Positions 1 through 6,552 of a DNA stretch of 13,965 bases are shown piece after piece. Within the stretch, counting starts at the first letter, position 1; the number at the start of each line of letters is the position of its first letter. Under the pieces are notes generated by a model. It saw only the letters and a list, made by a program, of their open reading frames with translations, made no database searches and had not been told where the DNA came from. The DNA lies in assembly GCA_011390695.1 (NCBI GenBank), contig JAABRW010000066.1, positions 1-13,965 on the forward strand, written 5' to 3'. A program made the position numbers and the translations under genes. Source of the stretch: Desulfotignum sp. (GTDB lineage Bacteria; Desulfobacterota; Desulfobacteria; Desulfobacterales; Desulfobacteraceae).

Positions 1-1
1 T

Positions 2-547
2 ATCATGGAAAAAGCCTTGATCCAGGCCAAAGCCGGCCGGCTGCACATTCTGGGAGAAATGCTGAAAACTATCGATAAGTTCAGGGCGGATATTTCTCCC
101 CATGCCCCCAAAATTTTGAGTATCATGATCAATCCGGACAAAATCAGGGATATCATCGGCCCTGGCGGCAAAATCATCCGGGCACTCCAGGCGGACACCA
201 ACACGGTCATCGAGGTGGATGATTCCGGCCTTGTGAAAATTGCAGGAGAAAACCAGGAAGAGGCACAACGGGCAATGGACATGGTGGCTGATATCGCCCT
301 GGATCCGGAGATCGGTGCCATCTACGAAGGCAAGGTGGTGAAAATTACCGATTTCGGCGCATTTGTGAACATCAAGTCCGGTACCGACGGCCTGGTGCAT
401 ATTTCCGAACTGGCTGACTACCGGGTGAAAAAAGTCACTGACGTGGTGAAAGAGGGTGATGTGATTTCCGTAAAAGTGCTGGATATCACCCGGGACGGGA
501 AAATCAAGCTGAGTTATAAAGCTGCAAAAGCGGATGAAAAAGAATAA
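2..547 (+). CDS. pnp: Polyribonucleotide nucleotidyltransferase (PNPase), C-terminal part
   Basis: This is the 3' end of pnp; the gene enters from the left edge and 181 residues are visible. PNPase is a cytosolic phosphorolytic 3'-5' exoribonuclease in mRNA decay. The visible part holds its two RNA-binding domains. A KH domain covers about visible residues 39-98, with the GPGGK loop ([13 protein letters not shown]). An S1 domain covers about residues 103-175, running from [20 protein letters not shown] through GLVHISEL to GKIKLSYKA. The charged tail (AKADEKE) is short. The catalytic RNase PH-like domains lie outside the window. The last 14 bases overlap the start of the next gene, so the two are probably translated together. 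Identification is secure from the KH-S1 order and motifs; only the missing N-terminus is uncertain. Confidence 0.96.
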   Translation: MMEKALIQAKAGRLHILGEMLKTIDKFRADISPHAPKILSIMINPDKIRDIIGPGGKIIRALQADTNTVIEVDDSGLVKIAGENQEEAQRAMDMVADIALDPEIGAIYEGKVVKITDFGAFVNIKSGTDGLVHISELADYRVKKVTDVVKEGDVISVKVLDITRDGKIKLSYKAAKADEKE

Positions 548-1376
548 TTCTTTTTGTATCTGTCCTCTTGCTTCCGGCAGCAGGGGGAATGCAGTGCTGG
601 TTTCCACTCCAAAAACCGCCATTCTTGTGGATGCGGGATTGTCCGGAAAGGAAATCCAGCGGCGGATGGCTGCTGTGGGGGAAACCCCGGAGCGCCTGTC
701 CGCCATCATCATCACCCATGAACACAGGGACCATATTCAGGGGGCCGGGGTATTGGGCCGTCGGTTCAATATCCCGGTTTACATGACAAAGGCGACTCAC
801 CAGGCCTGTGCAGGAGTTGTCGGCAAAATTCCCGATGTACAGTTTTTTGCTTGTGGGGAAAGTTTTGCGGTCAATAATTGTAACACTGCCATAGATGACA
901 AGATTTGCGATGAATCACTATTGACGGTACACCCTTTTTCAACCTCCCATGATGCCTCAGACCCGGTCGGTCTTACTGTGACCTGGCAGGGCTGCAAGAT
1001 CGGCATTACCACGGATCTGGGCATTGCCACCAACCTTGTGAAAGACCATCTGCGCAACTGCAGTGTGTTATACCTTGAATCCAACCATGACCCGGATATG
1101 CTCATCAAGGGGTCCTATCCCTGGCATCTGAAACAGCGTATCAAATCCCGTACCGGACACCTGTCCAATGCAGATGCAGGAATGCTTTTGTCCCAGCTGG
1201 CCCACAAGGATCTGAAACATGTGATTCTGGGCCATTTGAGTGAAGAGAACAATCGTCCTGAACATGCCTTGTCTGAAGCGGGCAGATGCCTGAACGGTTC
1301 TTCGGCTGTAGTGTCCGTAGCCGGCCCTGACCGGCCGGGAGAAATTATCCGCATTTCCGCTGACATATCTGTATAG
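534..1376 (+). CDS. MBL-fold metallo-hydrolase, WalJ/YycJ type
   Basis: A 280-residue metallo-beta-lactamase-fold protein. The N-terminus has the family's LASGSRGNA strand-loop. The metal-binding motif THEHRDH is at residues 61-67. Further probable ligands are H139 (in STSHDASD), D161 (in GITTDLG) and H234 (in LGHLSEENN). The LESNHD segment at 181-186 and the downstream K-x-RI...GHLSN motif are typical of the YycJ/WalJ group. Members of that group are reported as 5'-3' exonucleases or DNA-repair-linked phosphodiesterases, so a nucleic-acid hydrolase role is likely but not proven here. The ATG at 534 lies inside the end of pnp (14-nt overlap), and the coding frame continues cleanly from it. 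Linkage to pnp points to a nucleic-acid housekeeping unit. No terminator is evident after the stop. Confidence 0.9.
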   Translation: MKKNNSFCICPLASGSRGNAVLVSTPKTAILVDAGLSGKEIQRRMAAVGETPERLSAIIITHEHRDHIQGAGVLGRRFNIPVYMTKATHQACAGVVGKIPDVQFFACGESFAVNNCNTAIDDKICDESLLTVHPFSTSHDASDPVGLTVTWQGCKIGITTDLGIATNLVKDHLRNCSVLYLESNHDPDMLIKGSYPWHLKQRIKSRTGHLSNADAGMLLSQLAHKDLKHVILGHLSEENNRPEHALSEAGRCLNGSSAVVSVAGPDRPGEIIRISADISV

Positions 1377-1467
1377 AAGAACAAAATCCACAGCTGTCGG
1401 TTTATTACCCGAGACATCACAAGAGCAAAGGATCAAATAAATGCTTTTATTCAGGCGGCAAATTTTT

Positions 1468-1490
1468 TATACTGGGCATTATATGTGCCC
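1468..1490 (+). promoter_or_regulatory. Candidate -10 box with adjacent dyad upstream of the nitroreductase gene
   Basis: In the 157-bp gap before the nitroreductase gene, TATACT at 1468-1473 resembles a sigma-70 -10 box. It is followed directly by a hyphenated dyad, GGGCA (1474-1478) and TGCCC (1486-1490), which could be an operator. No good -35 box is found 16-18 bp upstream; the sequence there is T-rich (TTTTAT at 1445). The rest of the gap shows no gene or convincing terminator. Weak evidence, from position and sequence only. Confidence 0.22.
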
Positions 1491-1533
1491 GGGGAATCGT
1501 GCATATTAATCTGATCCAAAAGGAAATCCTGTC

Positions 1534-2157
1534 ATGAATGCCATTATCGATGCCCTGCATTTCCGGCATGCCTGTAAAAAATTTGATCCGGACAAAAAAA
1601 TTGCCCCGACCGACCTGGATACCATGCTTGAGGCAGCAAGGCTGTCTCCCTTTTCATTCGGTATGGAAGCCTGGAAATTTTTAGTGCTCCAGTCTGTGGA
1701 TATCCGGAAAAAACTGCGGCCGGCCTGCTGGGATCAGGCCCAGGTGACCGACAGCAGCCATGTGGTCGTGATCCTTGCCAGACCGGATCTGGTTACTCCG
1801 GGTAACCCTTATGTGGATAAAAGTTTTGCCAGGCGGGGACTGCCGGAAGATGCGACCAAAGCCTATATTGAAAAATATAAATGGTATATGGAAACCGAGG
1901 TGTTTCCCCGGATGAACCTGTATGCCTGGTGCTGCAAGCAGTGCTATATTGCCCTGGCCAATATCATGACCGCGGCAGCCTCTCTGGGGATCGACTCCTG
2001 CCCCATGGAAGGATTTGAAAAAGACCGGGTTGAGGCGGTTCTGGGTATAGATACCAAAGAATTTGAAGTGGCGGTGCTGGTGGCCCTGGGGTACAGGGCA
2101 GGTGACCAGCCCCCGCGACGGCGCCATCCAAAAGAGATGCTTGTGGAAATCCGTTGA
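1534..2157 (+). CDS. Nitroreductase-family FMN oxidoreductase
   Basis: A 207-residue flavoprotein of the NfsB/nitroreductase family. These enzymes bind FMN as dimers in the cytosol and pass electrons from NAD(P)H to nitro compounds, quinones or other acceptors. The N-terminal FMN-binding signature is RHACKKFD (residues 11-18). SPFSFGMEAWKFLVLQ at 38-53 is the second FMN-contact region, and GIDSCPMEGFE at 152-162 matches the conserved P-x-EGF phosphate loop. The length is normal for the family. The insert at 128-138 (NLYAWCCKQCY) contains three cysteines, C133, C134 and C137. AAGGAAA at 1520-1526 is a good ribosome-binding site before the ATG. It is followed by the sigma-54 regulator after 64 bp and may share its transcript. 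The true substrate cannot be read from sequence. Confidence 0.9.
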   Translation: MNAIIDALHFRHACKKFDPDKKIAPTDLDTMLEAARLSPFSFGMEAWKFLVLQSVDIRKKLRPACWDQAQVTDSSHVVVILARPDLVTPGNPYVDKSFARRGLPEDATKAYIEKYKWYMETEVFPRMNLYAWCCKQCYIALANIMTAAASLGIDSCPMEGFEKDRVEAVLGIDTKEFEVAVLVALGYRAGDQPPRRRHPKEMLVEIR

Positions 2158-2221
2158 AAGGCCGTCACCGGACTGGCTGCAGCAGCCGGTTCCGGGCCGG
2201 CCGGGCAGAAAGGAGGCAGAC

Positions 2222-3565
2222 ATGTCCCAGGCCAGAATCCTGGTGGTGGATGACGAACTGGTGATCCGGGAATCCCTTGCCGGATGGCTCAGGCGGGACG
2301 GGTTTCTCGTGGATACCGTGCCCAGCGGTGAAGATGCCCTTGCACTGCTCAAAAAACAGGGATTTGATATCCTGCTGCTGGACATCCAGCTGGACGGCAT
2401 CAACGGCATGGAGGTGCTGTCCCATGTCAAGGAACATTATCCGGATATCGATGTGATCATGATCACGGCCTACGGCTCTATCCCTTCTGCGGTGCAGGCC
2501 ATGAAATCCCATGCCCATGATTACCTGCTCAAACCCTTTGACCCGGATGAACTCGGTGTGATGATCCAGAAGCTTCTGGAACACCGCAAAAAGGTGAAAG
2601 AGCATGCGTTTTTAAAGGATGCGTTCGAAGAGCAGACCCGGTTTGAAAGCATGATCGGCCAGTCGTCTGCCATGCAGGAAATTTTCAAGCTGATCCAGGA
2701 TGTCGCGGGCACGGAAAGCACCGTGCTCATTACAGGGGAAACCGGATCAGGCAAGGGCCTGGCCGCCAAAGCCATCCATTCCTCCAGCCGGGTGTCTGAA
2801 GGGCCTTTTGTGGCGGTCAACTGCGGAGCTATCCCTAAACATATCATGGAAAGCGAGCTGTTCGGCCACCAGAAAGGGGCGTTTACCGATGCCAGGGAAA
2901 CAAAAAAAGGGCGCCTGGAGATGGCCGGCGGCGGAACCCTGTTCCTGGATGAGATCGGTGAGATTTCTATGCGCATGCAGATTGATCTGCTCCAGATACT
3001 TGAGGACAGGGTGTTCTACCGCGTGGGGGGCACCCAGCCCATTACTGCGGATTTCCGGGTCATTGCCGCCACCAACGCGGATTTGCAAAAAGCCATTGCC
3101 AACCGCAGTTTTCGAGAGGACCTGTTTTACCGGCTCAATGTCATTTCTTTGACCATGCCGCCCCTGCGGGAGCGCAAGGAGGATATTCCGCTGCTGGCCG
3201 ACCATTTTCTGGAAAAATTCACCCGGGAGGTGAACCGGGGCGTGGAACGGTTCAGCAGAGATGCCATGGATGAGCTCATGCTCTATCACTGGCCCGGCAA
3301 TGTCAGGGAACTGTCCAATGCCATTGAACGGGCCGTGGTGGTGTGCAAAACCACCACCATCACCCCCCAGGACCTGCCCATCGGAAATACCATGGACCAT
3401 CCTGCCCAGCCCGGCGGGGTGGCATTGCATGATGTGGAAAAACAACATATCCACACCATCCTGACCCGGACCGGCTGGCACATATCCAAGGCCGCCGGTA
3501 TTCTGGGCATTGACCGTTCCACTCTCTACAACAAGATCAAGCGGTATGATCTGAAGCCGGATTAA
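2222..3565 (+). CDS. Sigma-54-dependent response regulator, NtrC/AtoC type
   Basis: A 447-residue transcription activator with three domains. The receiver domain (about 4-118) has acidic pocket D10/D11, phospho-acceptor D54 (LLLDIQLDG), T82 and K104. The AAA+ sigma-54 interaction domain (about 143-372) has Walker A GETGSGKG at 172-179, Walker B GGTLFLDEIG at 237-246 and FREDLFYRLNV at 297-307. The Fis-type HTH covers about 404-443 (HISKAAGILGIDRSTLYNKI). The sigma-54-contact loop reads GAFTDA (219-224) rather than the usual GAFTGA. The frame stays open upstream, but ATG 2222 is preferred: AGGAGG sits at 2211-2216 and the receiver domain begins right after it. Phosphorylated protein should bind upstream sites and drive sigma-54 promoters. 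A likely target is the GcvH-like operon, and a likely partner is the PAS kinase at 6553. The archaemetzincin gene follows after 14 bp. Confidence 0.96.
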   Translation: MSQARILVVDDELVIRESLAGWLRRDGFLVDTVPSGEDALALLKKQGFDILLLDIQLDGINGMEVLSHVKEHYPDIDVIMITAYGSIPSAVQAMKSHAHDYLLKPFDPDELGVMIQKLLEHRKKVKEHAFLKDAFEEQTRFESMIGQSSAMQEIFKLIQDVAGTESTVLITGETGSGKGLAAKAIHSSSRVSEGPFVAVNCGAIPKHIMESELFGHQKGAFTDARETKKGRLEMAGGGTLFLDEIGEISMRMQIDLLQILEDRVFYRVGGTQPITADFRVIAATNADLQKAIANRSFREDLFYRLNVISLTMPPLRERKEDIPLLADHFLEKFTREVNRGVERFSRDAMDELMLYHWPGNVRELSNAIERAVVVCKTTTITPQDLPIGNTMDHPAQPGGVALHDVEKQHIHTILTRTGWHISKAAGILGIDRSTLYNKIKRYDLKPD

Positions 3566-3579
3566 AAGGCTTTTTACCA

Positions 3580-4128
3580 ATGAAACCGTCCGGTCTGATT
3601 CTTGTATCCCCTGTGGGCGATATTGGCGATGATATCAGTGGGGCGGTGGCAGACAAAGTTGCGAAGGTGTTTAAAACCGAGGTCCGGATCGTTTCTCTTT
3701 TGCCGGACATTGCTTTTGCCTATGATGTGGACCGGAACCAGTATTGGTCCACCCGGGTGCTGGAAGAACTGGAAAAAAATGCCCCTGAGCACTGCCTCAA
3801 GGTGGTGGCCATCACCAAAAATGATTTGTTTATTCCCATTTTAACCCATGTGTATGGCGAGGCCCAGCTGGGGGGCAAGGCAGCCGTTGTTTCCATCTCC
3901 CGGCTGAACACCGGCCTGGATGCCTTGGGTACGGCCGGGTTCATGGACCGGATTGTCAAAGAAGCAATCCATGAGCTGGGCCATACCTTTGATCTGCGTC
4001 ATTGTGAAGATCCGATGTGCATCATGCATTACTGCCGCAAAATTGCAGATGTGGACCAAAAGCTGAACCGGTTCTGCCGGTACTGCAGCATTTATTTGTC
4101 CGACAGCATTAAGGCCCTGGAGAAATAA
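3580..4128 (+). CDS. amzA: Archaemetzincin-family zinc metallopeptidase
   Basis: A 182-residue protein with the archaemetzincin signature. HELGH at 131-135 supplies two zinc-binding His and the catalytic Glu, and H141 is the third zinc ligand. A Cys set follows, C142-x4-C147-x-M149 and then C166-x2-C169, expected to bind a second structural zinc. M149 fits the Met-turn. The length is normal for the prokaryotic family; there is no signal peptide, so it is cytosolic. The metzincin glycine three residues after the second His is Asp here (D138), a point of note. ATG 3580 is 14 bp past the regulator's stop, with AAAAGG at 3564-3569, indicating one transcript. Its last 20 bases overlap the convergent - strand GcvH-like gene. 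The substrate is unknown; family members are aminopeptidase-like or poorly active. Confidence 0.93.
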   Translation: MKPSGLILVSPVGDIGDDISGAVADKVAKVFKTEVRIVSLLPDIAFAYDVDRNQYWSTRVLEELEKNAPEHCLKVVAITKNDLFIPILTHVYGEAQLGGKAAVVSISRLNTGLDALGTAGFMDRIVKEAIHELGHTFDLRHCEDPMCIMHYCRKIADVDQKLNRFCRYCSIYLSDSIKALEK

Positions 4129-5032
4129 AGGTTTTTATCAGCCGGTCCCTGTGTGCTTCCGGGACATTGCCCAGAATATCTTTGACCAAAGAGCCGCCGT
4201 CAGCTGCTTTCAATTGCGTGGCATCTTCCAGAAATGCATGCAGATTTTCAACCTGGCCGGCCATGAACCGCCGGCTGTCTGCCATGAACAAAAGGTTTTT
4301 GAGATTCTGCTTGATATCCGGGCAGTGCACCAGGCATATCCACCCGTCTGTATATGGAGCGGTTGTCACCAGGTCCGGATTCTTTTTTACCTCCGGGTTG
4401 ACCTGGGTGATGATGCCGGAAACCGCAGAGGTAAATGGTATGGTGTATCTGTTGCGAAACAGGGTGAACCCGGCCTGTCCCTGTGAGATTGCCTTGCCCA
4501 TCAGAGGGGTTGCAATATGGTCAATTTTCCCCACAAGCCGGGAGGCAAAATCATCGATCCCCATGCGCACAACCCCCTGGTCTTCTATCTTCACCCAGGT
4601 ATGTCCGGCAGACAGATAATACCCTGCCGGCAGGAATACCCCGCTGACGGTTTCAAAGTCCACGGGCTGCATCATGGCATGCACCTTGAAATGGTCATAA
4701 AAGTACTGGTCAAATTCACAGTCAATGCAGTGGTACGCTTTTGGACAGGCCTTAAAGGAAATTTTCCCTTTCATGTGGTGGATACAGGGGCGTTTGGCCA
4801 GGGGCATTTTTTTGAGCCGGTCCTGCCAGAACATAAGAGAGCCTTTTTTCCCGGAAGGCATCTTTCCCTGGTCCAGAAGGTGCTGGTTTTGTCTGCACAC
4901 CCGGTTCAAGGCCCGCTCAAACCGGCATACGGTGCAGGAAAAATCCGTGGGGCAATATTTTTTCGGGACCACCCCCGCCTGCATCCACAGGCATTGGGGG
5001 GCGGCCCCCTGTGTGATTTGAAACTGTTCCAT
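4109..5032 (-). CDS. Cys-rich GcvH-like protein, paralogue A
   Basis: A 307-residue protein with two parts. The N-terminal part has two identically spaced Cys modules: C14, C27, C33, C36 and C83, C96, C102, C105. Each is C-x12-C-x5-C-x2-C followed by x-F-[DE]. The middle part (about 137-240) resembles glycine-cleavage H protein: SAGHTWVKIEDQGVVRMGID matches the H-protein start, SAVSGIITQVN the turn after the lipoyl site, and NPDLVTTAPYTDGW the later part. The lipoyl lysine is Arg195 by gap-free alignment, so ordinary lipoylation is unlikely. The tail (250-307) is shared with paralogue B. There is no signal peptide. The eight Cys suggest Zn or Fe-S binding (inference). AAGGAG at 5040-5045 supports this start. 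It follows paralogue B by 25 bp and overlaps the convergent archaemetzincin gene by 20 bp. The exact function is unknown. Confidence 0.85.
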   Translation of the reverse strand: MEQFQITQGAAPQCLWMQAGVVPKKYCPTDFSCTVCRFERALNRVCRQNQHLLDQGKMPSGKKGSLMFWQDRLKKMPLAKRPCIHHMKGKISFKACPKAYHCIDCEFDQYFYDHFKVHAMMQPVDFETVSGVFLPAGYYLSAGHTWVKIEDQGVVRMGIDDFASRLVGKIDHIATPLMGKAISQGQAGFTLFRNRYTIPFTSAVSGIITQVNPEVKKNPDLVTTAPYTDGWICLVHCPDIKQNLKNLLFMADSRRFMAGQVENLHAFLEDATQLKAADGGSLVKDILGNVPEAHRDRLIKTFISPGP

Positions 5033-5057
5033 GGGATTTCTCCTTGCAGGTAAGAAA

Positions 5058-5978
5058 TTACAGAAAAGTCCGGGTCAGCCGGTCCCATCCCAGTGCAGGC
5101 AGGCTGCCGAAGACATCTCTTTGCAGCACACCACCGTCAGTAGCAAGAGGCCCTGTGATTTCTTGAATCATCTTTTCAAGGGAGGTGATGTCATTGTCCA
5201 GCCAGGTGATGCTGGTTTCATCATCCATCAGGTCCTTTACTGTGCCTTTGATATCTGCATTGTGCACCGTGAACAGCCATCCGTCGCCGTAAGGGTTATC
5301 CCGGGAGAGATCAGGCCGGTTTCTCACACTTTCATTGACCCGGGTGATCACCCCGTTCACCGGGGAGCGGACATCTGCCTGGTTGCCTTTGCGGCGGATA
5401 CCCCAGCCGGCCCTTGCCTGGTTCAACTCCTGTCCTACCAGGGGCAGGTCAAGTCCGTCCGGACCTCCCAGCACCTTGAAGGAAAAATCATCCATGCCCA
5501 CCCGGATGACACCGCCGCTGTCAATGGCAGCCCAGGTATGGCCTGAATGAAAATAATAACCGCCGGCCAGGTCAAATCCCTTGACCTGTTTGGTTCTGAC
5601 GGGTTCATGGCCCCGGGCGGGTGCCAACGCATCCTCAAATACCTGGTCAAAGGCGCACCGGCCGCAGTTGTAGTTCATGGGGCAGGTGCGCATGTCAGCC
5701 CGGCCGGTCATGGCATGCCGGCAGAGACGCTGGCTGCCCGGCTGCCGCCGCATGGCTTCCTGCCAGGTGAGGTGTTTGCCGGCGGCTGCAGCCTTTTCCA
5801 TGGCAGCATCATATTTACACCCGGTGCAGTCATAATAATGGCTGCAGTTTTTTTTGGCCGTTACCCCGGCCTGCATCCAGATACAGGGGCGCGGAGTGCT
5901 GTTTTTGCCGATTTCCCAGACAGGGCTGGTTTTTGAAACATCTTTTTTGAAAACAGGGCTTGTGGTTGTGGTCGTCAT
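5058..5978 (-). CDS. Cys-rich GcvH-like protein, paralogue B
   Basis: A 306-residue paralogue of the next gene and first in the operon. After a Thr-rich, probably disordered leader (residues 1-30) come two Cys modules with the same spacing: C32, C45, C51, C54 and C86, C99, C105, C108. WMQAGV after the first Cys also appears in paralogue A. The GcvH-like domain is about 140-240, with FHSGHTWAAI, RSPVNGVITRVN and NPYGDGWLFTVH. The lipoyl position is Gly198, with Lys197 one residue off. The last 40 residues (LATDGGVLQRDVFGSLP) match the paralogue's tail. The frame stays open to 6191, but ATG 5978 is chosen: AGGAGG lies at 5985-5990 and the upstream extension lacks homology to paralogue A. A candidate sigma-54 promoter lies about 80 bp upstream. 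Function unknown; a redox or metal-dependent carrier or sensor is only a guess. Confidence 0.86.
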   Translation of the reverse strand: MTTTTTSPVFKKDVSKTSPVWEIGKNSTPRPCIWMQAGVTAKKNCSHYYDCTGCKYDAAMEKAAAAGKHLTWQEAMRRQPGSQRLCRHAMTGRADMRTCPMNYNCGRCAFDQVFEDALAPARGHEPVRTKQVKGFDLAGGYYFHSGHTWAAIDSGGVIRVGMDDFSFKVLGGPDGLDLPLVGQELNQARAGWGIRRKGNQADVRSPVNGVITRVNESVRNRPDLSRDNPYGDGWLFTVHNADIKGTVKDLMDDETSITWLDNDITSLEKMIQEITGPLATDGGVLQRDVFGSLPALGWDRLTRTFL

Positions 5979-6054
5979 GGTGTGCCTCCTTATGTTTTGG
6001 GTAAACCTTTGTGTCGGATAAAACTTTTTCTTCCAAGCCGTTACCGGATATAAG

Positions 6055-6070
6055 AGCAAAAACAATACCA
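6055..6070 (-). promoter_or_regulatory. Candidate sigma-54 (-24/-12) promoter of the GcvH-like operon
   Basis: On the - strand the sequence is TGGTATTGTTTTTGCT. It carries the near-invariant GG and GC exactly 10 bases apart, and the -12 element TTGCT matches the TTGCW consensus fully. The -24 element TGGTAT departs from TGGCAC at two positions; the same TGGTAT form occurs in known nif promoters. The predicted transcript would start near 6044, giving a leader of about 65 nt before the ATG at 5978. A sigma-54 activator gene is nearby (2222-3565), which strengthens the call. Not tested by any scan of random background. Confidence 0.55.
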
Positions 6071-6087
6071 GGGCCTGGACCGGGAAC

Positions 6088-6116
6088 AAAAAAACCTGAA
6101 CACCCGTGATTTCAGG
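6088..6116 (-). terminator. Possible intrinsic terminator or insulator hairpin upstream of the sigma-54 promoter
   Basis: Read on the - strand, CCTGAA (6111-6116) and TTCAGG (6095-6100) form a 6-bp stem with a 10-nt loop, followed at once by seven T (6088-6094). This is the layout of a rho-independent terminator, but the stem is short and only half GC. It lies just upstream of the predicted sigma-54 promoter. It could therefore stop read-through from the kinase side, or may be chance. Confidence 0.3.
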
Positions 6117-6176
6117 CAGGTATTCAGATATTATTTTCAGATCCATAAAAACTGACAAAAAGGCGGGAACTGGTGG

Positions 6177-6283
6177 ATTTTCCAACAACAACCCAGCAGG
6201 AATGAAAGAAAAGGGGCTTCATCAGTTTGCGGTCAGGGGGTTTTACTAAGTTGTTGGATTTTACGACACCGTTGTGGAAATTT
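6177..6283. promoter_or_regulatory. Repeated GTTGT(T)GGA elements, candidate activator-binding sites
   Basis: Three similar 13-mers lie here: GTTGTTGGAAAAT on the - strand at 6177-6189, GTTGTTGGATTTT on the + strand at 6250-6262, and GTTGTGGAAATTT on the + strand at 6271-6283. The first two form an inverted repeat with a perfect 9-bp core (TCCAACAAC/GTTGTTGGA). They sit about 107-213 bp upstream of the candidate sigma-54 promoter, the usual distance for NtrC-type enhancer sites. A weaker relative, GTTGTAAAAAT, is at 6324-6334. Binding by the regulator at 2222-3565 is inference. Confidence 0.3.
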
Positions 6284-6552
6284 GCAGCAATTTCTCCTCG
6301 AAGGTATCCTGGTTTGGGCAACGGTTGTAAAAATACCACCCCTGTGGGTATCCTGTGCCCGTCCCGGGATCCGGATGGCCTGCTGGTCAGTTCACACCGC
6401 TGCCTTCAGGGAGCGGGCATACGCAGCTGAACAGGATGTGTTTACATGCGATGGCGCTGGTCTTTGCGGAACTTGCGCTTGTGTTTTTGGCCGGGCCTGT
6501 GATAGAAAAAAGTATATTTTCCATTTGTTAAGAAATTTGCAAGGGATTTTTC

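Larger units (their letters stand above)
5979..6552. other. 574-bp divergent intergenic region, regulatory rather than coding
   Basis: No convincing gene lies here. Reading away from the GcvH-like operon it contains: the operon's Shine-Dalgarno (5985-5990), a candidate sigma-54 promoter (6055-6070), a hairpin with T-tract on the - strand (6088-6116), repeated GTTGT(T)GGA elements (6177-6283), a hairpin with an alternative partner (6303-6355), and the kinase's ribosome-binding site AAGGGA (6541-6546). A weak sigma-70-like -10 (TATATT, 6513-6518) precedes the kinase but has no -35 at good spacing. A 31-codon hydrophobic ORF (6436-6531) is possible but has no well-placed ribosome-binding site. 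Confidence 0.6.

Noticed and set aside
1435..1452. AATAAA/TTTATT hairpin after the MBL gene as a terminator
   Set aside because: The stem is made only of A-T pairs and no T-tract follows.
2063..2221. N-terminal extension of the response regulator
   Set aside because: It overlaps the nitroreductase gene, has no homology to receiver domains, and a strong AGGAGG lies just before ATG 2222.
5979..6191. Upstream extension of paralogue B with a hydrophobic stretch, as a signal or membrane anchor
   Set aside because: The consensus AGGAGG before ATG 5978 and the sigma-54 promoter inside this stretch indicate it is non-coding.
6452..6467. TGGCGC...TTTGC on the + strand before the kinase as a sigma-54 promoter
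   Set aside because: The GG and GC are 11 bases apart rather than the required 10.
6525..6542. Sigma-54-like sequence TTGTTAAGAAATTTGCAA before the kinase
   Set aside because: The GG of the -24 element is GT, and the site is only 11 bases from the ATG, leaving no room for a leader; AAGGGA there is better explained as the ribosome-binding site.
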